NCBI RefSeq assembly: GCF_900188345.1
Contig: NZ_FZOD01000016.1
Span: 62,001 to 126,000, forward strand
Direction: 5' to 3'
Length of the DNA: 64,000 nt
Origin: Streptosporangium subroseum
GTDB taxonomy: Bacteria > Actinomycetota > Actinomycetes > Streptosporangiales > Streptosporangiaceae
Positions within the stretch are counted from its first letter, which is position 1; every line of letters starts with the position of its first letter. The notes beneath the pieces were generated by a model that saw only the letters and a list, made by a program, of their open reading frames with translations, was not told the DNA's origin and searched no databases. Below, in pieces: positions 25,911 through 34,566 of this stretch. The position numbers and the translations under genes are program-made.

Positions 25911-26231
25911 GTGCAGGCCTCGCACGCGGACTTCCGGAGCGCGGACACGGGACTCACCTCGGTCGGCGCCGACCACTCCGCCGAGGTGCGGGTCCTGCGC
26001 GCCTACCTCGAAGGAGAGGGTAATCCCTGGGGCGACGACGAGCTGGGAAGCATGGTCGGCGCCGCCTATCTCGCGGTGACCCGGCAGGCGCTAGAGGCCT
26101 TCGAATCACTGGCCCGACGCCACACGACGGCGGGCGGCGACGCGGGGACGATGTCGATCAACTACCGGTCGGCGGAGCGGCGAGGCGAGGAGGAGGCCGA
26201 CCGGATCATGCGAGCCTTCCGCCAGGTCTGA
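25911..26231 (+). CDS. Small protein of the T7SS operon (106 aa), family unknown
   Basis: Not recognised. Mostly helical, with GNPWGDDELGSMVGAAYLAVTRQALEAFESLARRH and an acidic/basic C-terminal helix (SAERRGEEEADRIMRAFRQV), compatible with a WXG-type hairpin whose turn reads NPWGDDE. The GTG at 25911 has no clear Shine-Dalgarno and may rely on coupling to the YbaB-like gene ending 15 bases upstream; a CTG at 25893 just after a GGAGG is an alternative. Last gene of the plus-strand substrate operon, converging with the gene at 26239 across seven bases. Confidence 0.55.
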   Translation: MQASHADFRSADTGLTSVGADHSAEVRVLRAYLEGEGNPWGDDELGSMVGAAYLAVTRQALEAFESLARRHTTAGGDAGTMSINYRSAERRGEEEADRIMRAFRQV

Positions 26232-26238
26232 CGACCGG

Positions 26239-26799
26239 TCACCGGTGGAGATCGGTGTGTGGCAGCACGACGCCGGCAGGGCCGAAGGGATTGATCGCGA
26301 CGCCGACGCCCGCGGGCAGCAGGCCGATCAGGTCGCCGCCGCGGATCCGCTGCCAGCCCGTGGAGCCTTCCGGGAATTCGCCGGGCAGGTGGGCCTGCGC
26401 CGTGCAGACGAGCGCCGTCCGGCCCTCATCCGTGTCGAACACGGGAATGCCCCCGTCCGGACCGGCGGCCACGATCACCTCGGCCTCCAGAAGCAGGGGA
26501 ACGATGCCCTCCCCCGTGGCATAACCGGTCGAGCTGAGCTGGATGGCATCGTCCAGGGGATCGGTCGGGTCAGGGTAGTCGAGCGCCACCGGCGAGGGCC
26601 GGTAGTTCGGATTGTGGCGGAACTCACCGCTGATCTCGCCGCGCTCGTCGGCTTGCCACGCGCCGATGATGCCGTACGGCGGCACCTCGCCCCCGGGGTC
26701 GAAGAAGGGGTCGATCGCGTAGAACCATTTTCCGGGACTGCGCCGCGCCTGTTCCCGCAGCTCGTCGGTGAGCGGGGGAGGCGGTGGGACGTCGTTCAC
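26239..26799 (-). CDS. SseB-like type VII secretion-associated protein
   Basis: 186 residues. The N-terminal block REQARRSPGKWFYAIDPFFDPGGEVPPYGIIGAW is recognisable from a family of T7SS-associated proteins in streptomycetes and relatives. The middle (VPLLLEAEVIVAAGPDGGIPVFDTDEGRTALVCTA) fits an SseB-type fold. The GTG at 26799 has a strong AGGAG site. It starts 14 bases after the stop of the toxin-like gene, the position usual for an immunity or adaptor gene; which of these it is cannot be told from sequence alone. Confidence 0.7.
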   Translation of the reverse strand: MNDVPPPPPLTDELREQARRSPGKWFYAIDPFFDPGGEVPPYGIIGAWQADERGEISGEFRHNPNYRPSPVALDYPDPTDPLDDAIQLSSTGYATGEGIVPLLLEAEVIVAAGPDGGIPVFDTDEGRTALVCTAQAHLPGEFPEGSTGWQRIRGGDLIGLLPAGVGVAINPFGPAGVVLPHTDLHR

Positions 26800-26813
26800 T
26801 CGAATTCTCCTGG

Positions 26814-27872
26814 TCAGGCCTGAGAGTAGCCGGGGTAAGGATCGAAATGGGGGTTGGGAATGAAGTTACTCGGTGTTCTGGCCACTCCCGTCGGCCAGGC
26901 GCCCGAGACGTATCGCCGATGCACGCCACCGACGAAGGCGACCTCCTGTTCGTGGCCCAGCCGGGTGCTCTCCGCCGGCATGGTCCTGCCGACATCGATC
27001 CCGCCGGGGGCGTCCACCTCGTAGACGTAGCCTTGCGGAAAGACGTTGTCGATGTCCTGACGTCGGCTGGTCCCCACGAAGGCGGAGGGCCTGGCCTTGC
27101 TCACGTAGTCGTCCAGCGCGGTCACGGTCGGATCCCGCGGGTGGAACCCCTGGTCGAATATCTCGTCCGGCGACCGGTCGTCAGCCCGGTAGAGCGGCTC
27201 GCGCTCCCTGCGCCACATCGGGTAGGGAGTGACTTTCCGTACGTTGACGCTCTTGTCGGCGGCCGCCTCCAGATAGTTGTCCGGACCGCGAAGGGGCGTG
27301 GGCGGACGCCGCGGCGGCATAGGGGCCGAGGGATGTCGCGACGGGAGTTTACGCAGGAGATGGGAGGCCTGCGTGAAGAGGCGGAGCGCGCTGCGTTTCA
27401 GCAGGTCGACTATCTTGCGGATGGCCTGCCGTACGGCCACGCGGGCGCTGCCCACCACGACGGGAACGGCGGTGAGGGAAGCCCCGGCGGTCGGCCCGGA
27501 GGCCGTGACGAGCTGGGACAGACGCAGCGCGAACCTTACGAGGATCACGATCAGCGCGACCTTCAGGGCGAGCACCGCCATGGCGGAGATCTGCAGGGCG
27601 GCGCCGATGAGCAGGGCGGCGGTGACCGCTTCACCGCCCTGGCGCGAGGTATCCCGCGAGTCCCGCTCGAACGCCCTGACGTCGTCGCCGTCGTTGCGGG
27701 ACACGGTCCGGGCGACGTGGGCGGCGGCGGTCGACACGTTGCGGCGCAGCGTCATCGCGAAAGCGACCCACCGCCGGCCGGATTCGTGCAGCTTCTCCTC
27801 GTCGGCCACCGGCCAGGGGAACCCGATGAGGTTGAGGGCGACGGCGAGTTCGGCCGGCGGTTGCAACGCCAC
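26814..27872 (-). CDS. T7SS polymorphic toxin: CpnT-like N-terminus with ADP-ribosyltransferase domain
   Basis: 352 residues. The N-terminus (LNLIGFPWPVADEEKLHESGRRW) matches the WXG100-like domain of CpnT-type toxins, followed by membrane-active hydrophobic segments (about 80-120). After a basic Pro-rich linker (about 185-205) comes an ADP-ribosyltransferase-like domain: Arg229 in LYRADDRSPDEIFDQGF, a GTS (267-269) where STS is usual, YVYEVDAPGGIDV, and HEQEVAF with Glu308 and Glu310 forming ExE. This resembles the scabin/pierisin/cholera-type R-S-E class that transfers ADP-ribose from NAD. Upstream is a YbaB-like gene, downstream an SseB-like gene. Target unknown. Confidence 0.75.
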   Translation of the reverse strand: MALQPPAELAVALNLIGFPWPVADEEKLHESGRRWVAFAMTLRRNVSTAAAHVARTVSRNDGDDVRAFERDSRDTSRQGGEAVTAALLIGAALQISAMAVLALKVALIVILVRFALRLSQLVTASGPTAGASLTAVPVVVGSARVAVRQAIRKIVDLLKRSALRLFTQASHLLRKLPSRHPSAPMPPRRPPTPLRGPDNYLEAAADKSVNVRKVTPYPMWRREREPLYRADDRSPDEIFDQGFHPRDPTVTALDDYVSKARPSAFVGTSRRQDIDNVFPQGYVYEVDAPGGIDVGRTMPAESTRLGHEQEVAFVGGVHRRYVSGAWPTGVARTPSNFIPNPHFDPYPGYSQA

Positions 27873-27888
27873 GGCGAGGTACGGGTCT

Positions 27889-28332
27889 TCAGAGGTCGAG
27901 ACGGCGGCTGATGCGGTCGAGCTCGCCCATCACGTCCTCGAACGTCCGGTCGTAGGCCGCCCCCGCCTCCCTGATCTGCTCCAGTGCCGCGTCGGGGTCG
28001 TCGGCGTATCTCATGGGGTTGCCCTCCTCGCCGAACGCCTCTCCCATGACGGTGCCGATCTGCTCCTGCAGGTCCCTGGCCGCGTCGCGGACGACCATCT
28101 TGATCTTCTCGGCGAGCTCGCCCGAGCTCAGACGCATCGCCTTGGGATTGAGATCGAGCTCGCTCAGCCCGCCACTGGTGTATTCCACGGTGACCAGGCC
28201 GTCTTCGTCCCGTGCGCGCCCGACCAGCGCGGCCATGCCCTTCTGGATTTCCTCCACGCGGGCGAAGTGCTCTCCAGCGCCTCGGAGGACCTTGTCAACG
28301 TCAATGTTCTCGAAGTTTCCGAACCCCGTCAT
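27889..28332 (-). CDS. YbaB/EbfC-like protein of the T7SS locus (copy C)
   Basis: 147 residues from the ATG at 28332. N-terminal helix (EHFARVEEIQKGMAALVG), YbaB core VEYTSGGLSELDLNPKAMRL, helix LAEKIKMVVRDAARDLQEQI and a C-terminal coiled coil. It ends 16 bases before the toxin start and is probably co-expressed with it, which makes it a candidate chaperone for the toxin (inference). An upstream extension to 28407 has no family match. Confidence 0.72.
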   Translation of the reverse strand: MTGFGNFENIDVDKVLRGAGEHFARVEEIQKGMAALVGRARDEDGLVTVEYTSGGLSELDLNPKAMRLSSGELAEKIKMVVRDAARDLQEQIGTVMGEAFGEEGNPMRYADDPDAALEQIREAGAAYDRTFEDVMGELDRISRRLDL

Positions 28333-28456
28333 CGACTGCCCCGTTTTCCACCGCAGCCAACCGGCCACACCAACACCAGAAGGCGCCAGCAGCCACTTTT
28401 GCACCAATCTATCCGCACCGCGGAGACAGGCGCAATAAAGCCCGGACGACCGGACG

Positions 28457-28590
28457 GACCGCTCAACCGGGCGGTCCGTTCAGCCGCACGGACCGCTCAA
28501 CGGACGGGCCGTTCATCCGGACAGACCGCTCAACGGACGGGCCGTTCATCCGGACAGACCGCTCAACGGAACAGACCGCTCAGCCGGACA
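28457..28590. repeat. 33-bp tandem repeats at the eccD stop
   Basis: Units begin GACCGCTCAACGG at 28491, 28524 and 28557 with an exact 33-base period, preceded by a divergent 34-base unit at 28457. The last, shorter unit at 28574 (GACCGCTCAGCCGG) runs into the eccD CDS end. On the minus strand the CDS terminal CTGTCCGGCTGA recurs as CTGTCCGGATGA twice and once more degenerately, so the stop codon itself is in the unit. It fills most of the gap to the YbaB-like gene at 28332. Confidence 0.85.
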
Positions 28591-30025
28591 GGCCCCGTAC
28601 CCAGGAGTAGACGTCCAGCACGCCGAGGGCGAGCGGGAACAGCGAGATGATCAGCAGGACCTCGATGATGTCCCCCGCGCGACCCCAGAACGGGGAGGGC
28701 TTTCCCACCGGCAGCCACAGGCCCAGACCCGCCGAGATCGCCGCGACGCACAGCAGTCCCATCACCGCGGCGATCGCCGCCACACCGCCCAGACCGGCGA
28801 CATGCGAGATCACGAAGACGACGATCCCGGTGAGTCCCGAGAGCAGCAGCCAGAGCCGCTGGCCGAGCCCCTGGAAAACCCTGGCCCGCATGATGAGCGT
28901 CAACGACAGCGTCAGCGCGGTGGCCACGGCGACCCAGTCGTCGTCCGTCGCGAGGTAGGTCAGGGCGACCAGCGCCACCATGCCGACCCCCGCGACCAGC
29001 CCGGTCGCGTAGCGCTGCGCGTAGACGGTGCGCTCTCGGAGGGACGCCCCGTCGATCTGCTGGTTGTCGTTGCGGAGCTCCTCGGCGCTGGTCGGCATCG
29101 TGGGCATCGGAAGATGGGCGAACCGGAACGACAGCATCGGGATCAGCGGGCTGAGCGCCAGCAGGACCGTCAGGGTCACGGCGGCGACTCCCGCGGGGGA
29201 GGCGCCGGAGACCATCACGACGGCGGCGCTCACCGATCCGGCCATCGAGGCGACCGCGGCACCGAGAAAGCCCGGTACGCCGTCGGCGATCGCGATCACG
29301 CCGATGGTGGCCACGAGACCGAGGGAGGCGAAGGCCGCGAGCATGTTCGGCGCGCTGAACGCGAACGGGCCTCCGGCGCCCGCCGGCGCCAGGAACCCGG
29401 CGAAGAAGCCGTACGGCAGGGCCGCGTAGCCGATCAGGGCGCCCGCGGACGAGTCGCCCACGGCCCGGGACAGCGCGGTGCCCGCGACGATCAGAAGGAC
29501 CGCGAGCACCCCGGCGAGCACCGCGGAGACCGTCCACGGCGGCCCCGCCAGTGCCAGGGCCACCGACCCGGTGACGAGAACCACGGCCGCGGTCCCCACG
29601 CCCGCCAGGCGGGTGTGCCGGTCACCCCATTTCCCGGGACCTTCGGTGACGCCCGTGGCGACCACGTCGGCCACGTCGTCGAACATGGCCGGGGGCAGCA
29701 CGGACTCGCGCGGCCTGAGGTAGAGCACCTCACCGTCGAGCACGCCCAGGCTCCCCAGGCTCTGGCCGATGTCGAGCGGAGTGCCGCCGAGCCGCTGGAG
29801 CATCCATCCGGGAGCCGCCGCCGAGTCGCCCCCCGCCTCGCCCACCGCGCGCAGCAGGCTCGGCAGCACGTGGGGCAGGGGAATGTCCGCGGGCAGCGCC
29901 AGATCGGCCTTCATACGCGGAGCCACGATCGTGACGTGGCACAGGGCCGGCAGCGGCGCGGGAAACTGCGCCAGCGCGCCCTGCGGCATCGGCCCCGAAG
30001 CGGGCGGTTGAGCCGGCGACCTCAC
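28580..30025 (-). CDS. eccD: Type VII secretion membrane protein EccD
   Basis: 481 residues. A ubiquitin-like N-terminal domain (about 20-110: CHVTIVAPRMKADLALPADI, LGGTPLDIGQSLGSLGVLDG) is followed by about eleven membrane helices (about 135-478). EccD forms the membrane pore region of the ESX translocon. The GTG at 30025 follows a GGGGG-containing site; upstream starts to 30103 are less likely. Divergent from eccC, with which it shares a 148-base control region. Confidence 0.93.
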   Translation of the reverse strand: MRSPAQPPASGPMPQGALAQFPAPLPALCHVTIVAPRMKADLALPADIPLPHVLPSLLRAVGEAGGDSAAAPGWMLQRLGGTPLDIGQSLGSLGVLDGEVLYLRPRESVLPPAMFDDVADVVATGVTEGPGKWGDRHTRLAGVGTAAVVLVTGSVALALAGPPWTVSAVLAGVLAVLLIVAGTALSRAVGDSSAGALIGYAALPYGFFAGFLAPAGAGGPFAFSAPNMLAAFASLGLVATIGVIAIADGVPGFLGAAVASMAGSVSAAVVMVSGASPAGVAAVTLTVLLALSPLIPMLSFRFAHLPMPTMPTSAEELRNDNQQIDGASLRERTVYAQRYATGLVAGVGMVALVALTYLATDDDWVAVATALTLSLTLIMRARVFQGLGQRLWLLLSGLTGIVVFVISHVAGLGGVAAIAAVMGLLCVAAISAGLGLWLPVGKPSPFWGRAGDIIEVLLIISLFPLALGVLDVYSWVRGLSG

Positions 30026-30173
30026 AGTCGTACCCCCTCGTACCATAAGCATCGCAAACCTCACGAATATGCCGGATACGGTAGCGGGCAGAGTGAGGAT
30101 CATGTGCGACAGCCGTACGTAAACGTTTTCCAGCGGGAAAAACAGCCCGGATGATCAGAAAGGCGCTCCCAGG
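30026..30173. promoter_or_regulatory. Divergent eccD/eccC control region
   Basis: 148 bases between the GTG starts of eccD (minus) and eccC (plus). Relatively AT-rich around 30044-30085 and 30115-30145 (GTAAACGTTTTCCAGCGGG). Both core translocon genes must start from here, so coordinated control is likely. No clear -35/-10 pair was found. Confidence 0.45.
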
Positions 30174-33100
30174 GTGAGCATCGTAATCGTGCGGCGCCCG
30201 GAGCGCCGTCCACCGCCCAAGCCTCCGCGGGGCGAGGTCCTGCTCGAATCTCCCCCGGAGATCCCGGAGGTCCAGCCGCAGGGCTTCATCGCGATGCTCA
30301 CCTACCTGCCGATGGTGGCGGGCGGCGCCGCGATGGGCCTGATGTTCACCGCCGGCGGCAACTCCAGCCCGATCATGTACGTCGCGAGCGGCCTGTTCGC
30401 CGTGTCCATGATGGGGATGACGCTGGGTCAGATGGGCCGCCAGTCCGGAGAGCGCAAGCAGCGGCTGAACGGCCTGCGCCGCGACTACTTCCGCTATCTC
30501 TCCCAGGTCCGCAAGAAGGTACGGCGAGCGGCCGCCCAGCAGCGCGAGGCCCTCGAATGGAGCGGCCCCGCCCCCGACTCGCTGTGGTGGGTCGCCATGA
30601 GCCAGCGCCTGTGGGAACGGCGGCCCCGTGACGACGACTTCGGCACGATCCGGCTCGGCACGGGTGTGCAGAAGCTCGCCATCCAGCTGATCCCCCCGGA
30701 CTCCAAGCCCGTCGAGGACCTGGACGCCCTGTCCGCCGGCGCGCTGCGACGGTTCGTCCGGGCACACTCCACGGTGTCCGAGCTGCCGGTCGCGGTGGCC
30801 CTGCACTCCTTCGCGCGGATCAATCTGACCGGTGACCCGCTCGCCGTCCGCGAGCTCGTCCGGGCGATGATCGCGCAGATGACCGTGTTCCACTCTCCCG
30901 ACGACATGCGGATCATGGTGTGCGCGAGCAAGGAGTGGATGGCCCAGTGGGACTGGGTCAAGTGGCTGCCCCACGCGCTGCATCCCGAGCAGACCGACGC
31001 CGCGGGGCAGGTGCGGCTCATGACCGAGAACCTCGCCGAGCTCGACCGGCTGGTGGGCGGAGACCTGAAGGAGCGGGCGCGTTTCAAGCCGGGGGCCTCC
31101 GCCGACGCCCTGCCGTACCACGTGCTGATCATCGACGGCGGGCACGTCCCGCACGACTCCCAGCTCGGCACCGACGCCATCCAGGGCGTCACCGTGATCG
31201 ACCTGTCAGGCTCGGCGGGACCGATCGAGGAGAAGAACACGCTGCGGCTGAACATCCAGCCGGACGGCTTTTTCATGGTCAAGATCGATCACGCGGGCAA
31301 GCAGAGCTCGACCCGCCTGGGCTCCCCCGACGGGCTCGACTTCCTGCGGACCGAGGGCCTGGCCCGTCAGCTCTCCCCCTTGCGCGCCTCGACCGCCAAG
31401 GGAGGGGACGCGCAGGACGTGCTCGCGGTGAACACCTCGCTGACCGACCTGCTGGGCGTCGGCGACGCCTCTCTCCTCGACGCCTCGATGACGTGGCGGC
31501 CCAGGGCCGGACGCAACCGGCTGCGGGTGCCGATCGGTCTCGGCGTCGACGGCCGCGTGGTCGAGCTCGACATCAAGGAGTCGGCGCAGGGCGGGATGGG
31601 GCCGCACGGCCTGGTCATCGGCGCCACCGGATCGGGCAAGAGCGAACTGCTGCGGACCCTGGTGCTCGGCCTGGCGATCACTCACTCCTCGGAGATCCTG
31701 AACTTCGTCCTGGTCGACTTCAAGGGCGGCGCCACCTTCCTCGGCCTCGACACCCTCTCCCACGTCTCGGCGGTCATCACCAACCTCGAAGACGAGCTCC
31801 CCCTCGTCGACCGCATGTACGACGCCCTGCACGGCGAGATGGTCCGCCGCCAGGAGCTGCTGCGCTCCGCCGGCAACTACGCCTCCCTGCGCGACTACGA
31901 GCGCGCCCGCGAGCAGGGCGCGGACCTCCGGCCCATGCCCACACTGTTCGTCGTCATCGACGAGTTCAGCGAGCTGCTCGCGGCCAAACCCGAGTTCATC
32001 GAGCTGTTCGTGATGATCGGACGGCTCGGCCGCTCCCTCGGCGTGCACCTGCTGTTGGCCTCCCAGCGTCTGGACGAGGGCCGGTTGCGCGGCCTGGACA
32101 CCCACCTGTCCTACCGGGTGGGCCTGCGGACGTTCTCGGCGATGGAGAGCCGGGTCGTGCTGGGGGTCGCCGACGCCTACGAGCTGCCGTCGGCCCCGGG
32201 CAACGCCTACCTCAAGTTCGACACCACCGGGATGACCCGCTTCAAGGCCGCCTACGTGTCCGGGGCCTACCAGGCGGACCCCCAGCGCGCGGCGGCATCG
32301 GACGGACGGGGCCCCATCCGGGAGGTCGTGGAGTACGGCCCGGCGTTCGCCCCCGTCCCCATGATCGAAGAACCCGCGAAGGAGCTGACGGCGGCGGACG
32401 CGCCCGGTGCGAAGGACTCCTCCAACCTTCTGGACATCGTGGTCGGCCGGCTGCGCGGCCAGGGCCCTCCCGCCCACCGGATCTGGCTGGCCCCGCTGGG
32501 CGATCCCCCCACCCTCATCCACCTGCTCCCGGCACTGTCGGTCACGCAGGAGTTCGGCCTCACCACGACCGGCTGGGTGGGCCGGGGCCGCCTGCACGCC
32601 GTCGTGGGCATCATCGACAAGCCGTTCGAGCAGCGCAGCGATCCGTACTGGCTGGACCTGTCGGGGGCGGCCGGCCACGTCGGCGTCGCGGGAGGGACCC
32701 AGAGCGGCAAGAGCACGGTGCTGCGCACGCTGATCTCCAGCATGGCCCTCACGCACACCCCGCGCGAGGTGCAGTTCTACTGCCTGGACTTCGGCGGCGG
32801 CTCGCTCGCCTCGCTGGAGGCCCTCCCCCACGTGGGCGGGGTCGCCAGCCGCCTCGACACCGACCGCGTCCGCCGTACGGTCGCCGAGATCGCCACCCTC
32901 CTGGAGCAGCGGGAACGCAGCTTCACCGAGCAGGGAATCGACTCGATCTCCACCTACCGGCAGCAGCTCGCCGCCAAAGCGATCGAGGGCGACCGGTTCG
33001 GCGACGTCTTCCTGGTGATCGACGGCTGGCTGACCGTCCGGCAGGACTTCGAAACGCTCGAACCCGTCATCACCGACCTGGCCGCCCGCGGCCTCGGTTA

Positions 33101-34172
33101 CGGCATCCACGTCGTGGCCGCGACCAACAAGTGGTCGGAGTTCCGGCCGGGCATCCGGGACCTGTTCGGCAACCGGGTGGAGCTCAAGCTCGGCGACGCG
33201 TACGAATCCGAGGTCGACCGCAAGAGGTCGCTGACCGTGCCCGAGGGCTCCCCCGGCCGCGGGCTCACCAAGGACGGCCTGCACTTCCTGTCCGCGCTTC
33301 CCCGGATCGACGGCATCCAGAAGGCCGACGACCTGTCGGTCGGCGTGCGCACTCTGGTCCACGCGGTCAGCGACGCCTGGCAGGGCGTCCCCGCCCCCGG
33401 CGTGCGACTCCTGCCGTCCGTGCTGCCCGCCGAGACGCTGCCCGACGCGTCGCAGACCGGGCCCAACCGGATCGCCGTCGGCATCGACGAGGCCACCCTG
33501 AATCCCGTCCTCCTCGACTTCGAGGCCGACCCGCACTTCATCGTGGTGGGCGACACCGAGAGCGGGAAGTCCAACCTGCTGCGGCTCATCACCGAGGGCC
33601 TGGTCGCCCGGCACACGCCGCACGAGGCCAGGATGATCGTGATCGACTACCGGCGGTCGTTGCTGGACTCCGCCGCGACCGAGCACCGCATCGGTTACGC
33701 CGCCTCCAGCGCGGCGGCGCTCGAAATGATCAACGACGCGCGCAGCGCGCTGCTCAAGCGGCTGCCTCCCGCGGACCTCACGCCCGAACAGCTCCGGGCC
33801 AGAAACTGGTGGCAGGGCTCGGACCTCTACATCGTCGTCGACGACTACGATCTCGTGGCGACCTCGTCGAACCCGCTGCATCCGCTGGCGGAACTGCTGC
33901 CGCAGGCCCGTGACATCGGCCTGCACCTGATCATTTCGCGGGCGATGGGCGGTGTCGGCCGGGCGATGTTCGACCCGATCATCCAGAGGATCAAGGACAT
34001 GGCCAGTCCCGCCGTGATCCTCTCCGGCAACAAGGACGAGGGCTTCCTGTTCGGCAACGTGCGGCCGCATCCGCTGCCACCGGGCCGGGGCTACTTCGTC
34101 GACAGGAAGTACGGCGCACGCCTCACGCAGACCGCGTTCCTCCCGCCCCAGGAGCCGCCGGATCCTCAATGA
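30174..34172 (+). CDS. eccC: Type VII secretion FtsK/SpoIIIE ATPase EccC
   Basis: 1332 residues, a fused EccCa/EccCb. Two membrane helices lie at about 38-85. Three FtsK-type ATPase modules follow, each with an intact Walker A lysine: GATGSGKS from residue 483, GGTQSGKS from 840 and GDTESGKS from 1126. Walker B-like acids are seen in LVDFKGGATF, CLDFGGGSLASL and VIDYRRSLLD. EccC is the motor that recognises WXG100 cargo through its last module. GTG start; the nearest purine-rich site is GAAAGG about 13 bases upstream. Confidence 0.95.
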   Translation: MSIVIVRRPERRPPPKPPRGEVLLESPPEIPEVQPQGFIAMLTYLPMVAGGAAMGLMFTAGGNSSPIMYVASGLFAVSMMGMTLGQMGRQSGERKQRLNGLRRDYFRYLSQVRKKVRRAAAQQREALEWSGPAPDSLWWVAMSQRLWERRPRDDDFGTIRLGTGVQKLAIQLIPPDSKPVEDLDALSAGALRRFVRAHSTVSELPVAVALHSFARINLTGDPLAVRELVRAMIAQMTVFHSPDDMRIMVCASKEWMAQWDWVKWLPHALHPEQTDAAGQVRLMTENLAELDRLVGGDLKERARFKPGASADALPYHVLIIDGGHVPHDSQLGTDAIQGVTVIDLSGSAGPIEEKNTLRLNIQPDGFFMVKIDHAGKQSSTRLGSPDGLDFLRTEGLARQLSPLRASTAKGGDAQDVLAVNTSLTDLLGVGDASLLDASMTWRPRAGRNRLRVPIGLGVDGRVVELDIKESAQGGMGPHGLVIGATGSGKSELLRTLVLGLAITHSSEILNFVLVDFKGGATFLGLDTLSHVSAVITNLEDELPLVDRMYDALHGEMVRRQELLRSAGNYASLRDYERAREQGADLRPMPTLFVVIDEFSELLAAKPEFIELFVMIGRLGRSLGVHLLLASQRLDEGRLRGLDTHLSYRVGLRTFSAMESRVVLGVADAYELPSAPGNAYLKFDTTGMTRFKAAYVSGAYQADPQRAAASDGRGPIREVVEYGPAFAPVPMIEEPAKELTAADAPGAKDSSNLLDIVVGRLRGQGPPAHRIWLAPLGDPPTLIHLLPALSVTQEFGLTTTGWVGRGRLHAVVGIIDKPFEQRSDPYWLDLSGAAGHVGVAGGTQSGKSTVLRTLISSMALTHTPREVQFYCLDFGGGSLASLEALPHVGGVASRLDTDRVRRTVAEIATLLEQRERSFTEQGIDSISTYRQQLAAKAIEGDRFGDVFLVIDGWLTVRQDFETLEPVITDLAARGLGYGIHVVAATNKWSEFRPGIRDLFGNRVELKLGDAYESEVDRKRSLTVPEGSPGRGLTKDGLHFLSALPRIDGIQKADDLSVGVRTLVHAVSDAWQGVPAPGVRLLPSVLPAETLPDASQTGPNRIAVGIDEATLNPVLLDFEADPHFIVVGDTESGKSNLLRLITEGLVARHTPHEARMIVIDYRRSLLDSAATEHRIGYAASSAAALEMINDARSALLKRLPPADLTPEQLRARNWWQGSDLYIVVDDYDLVATSSNPLHPLAELLPQARDIGLHLIISRAMGGVGRAMFDPIIQRIKDMASPAVILSGNKDEGFLFGNVRPHPLPPGRGYFVDRKYGARLTQTAFLPPQEPPDPQ

Positions 34173-34254
34173 GAACCGGTCCGGGAAGCGCCGCGCCGGC
34201 GCCGGACCTTCGGGCGGGCCGGACCTTCGAACGGACCCGGGCGCCGAGCGGGCC

Positions 34255-34401
34255 GGCATCGTCGTCGGCTACGTGGTGGCATGCCAGCTCATGAGGCTCA
34301 CCCCGTACACAAGGCTCCAGGCGGAGCTCTGGCTCAACCGGCTTCCAGCGAGCCGTGATCCCGACGACGCCCCCCTCCCGGTGGGTGGCTCCCAAGCGTG
34401 A
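34255..34401 (+). pseudogene. Possible degenerate or very small coding fragment
   Basis: One plus frame encodes about 48 residues (VVACQLMRLTPYTRLQAELW, then LNRLPASRDPDDAPLP) ending in TGA at 34399-34401. Third positions are strongly G/C and the peptide looks like a short hydrophobic stretch plus an amphipathic helix, but no start codon with a ribosome-binding site is visible; GTG at 34273 is the best option. It may be the remnant of a gene lost from the island, or chance. Confidence 0.2.
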
Positions 34402-34537
34402 GGTTCCCGAGCCCTTCACGGAGGAGACCCCCGCTCCCCCTGTTCATTGCAGCCTGTCACGCTCATCGCGCCCCTCACCTCCCCTCGGAGAGACGCCTTC
34501 ACGGAAAAGCCCTCCGACCGGGGACACGGACGGCGCC

Positions 34538-34566
34538 CTCACGAACAGATCTTCGTCCACTAAGAT
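34538..34566 (+). promoter_or_regulatory. Candidate promoter of the 99-aa/transglycosylase operon
   Basis: TAAGAT at 34561-34566 is a fair -10; CTCACG at 34538-34543, 17 bases upstream, is a weak -35. It would give a ~40-base leader with GGAGGG at 34595-34600 before the ATG at 34611. Confidence 0.35.

Noticed and set aside
31206..34259. A 1017-codon open frame antisense to eccC, and a 997-codon frame in another plus frame (30920-33913)
   Set aside because: Both are composition artefacts of very GC-rich codons. The eccC frame itself has three Walker A motifs and full-length family similarity; the others give Arg/Ala/Gly-rich sequence without domains.
34123..34419. A 98-codon minus frame in the eccC-transglycosylase gap
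   Set aside because: Overlaps the end of eccC, has no ribosome-binding site and an unstructured Arg/Gly/Pro composition; the plus-strand fragment is the better, though weak, candidate.
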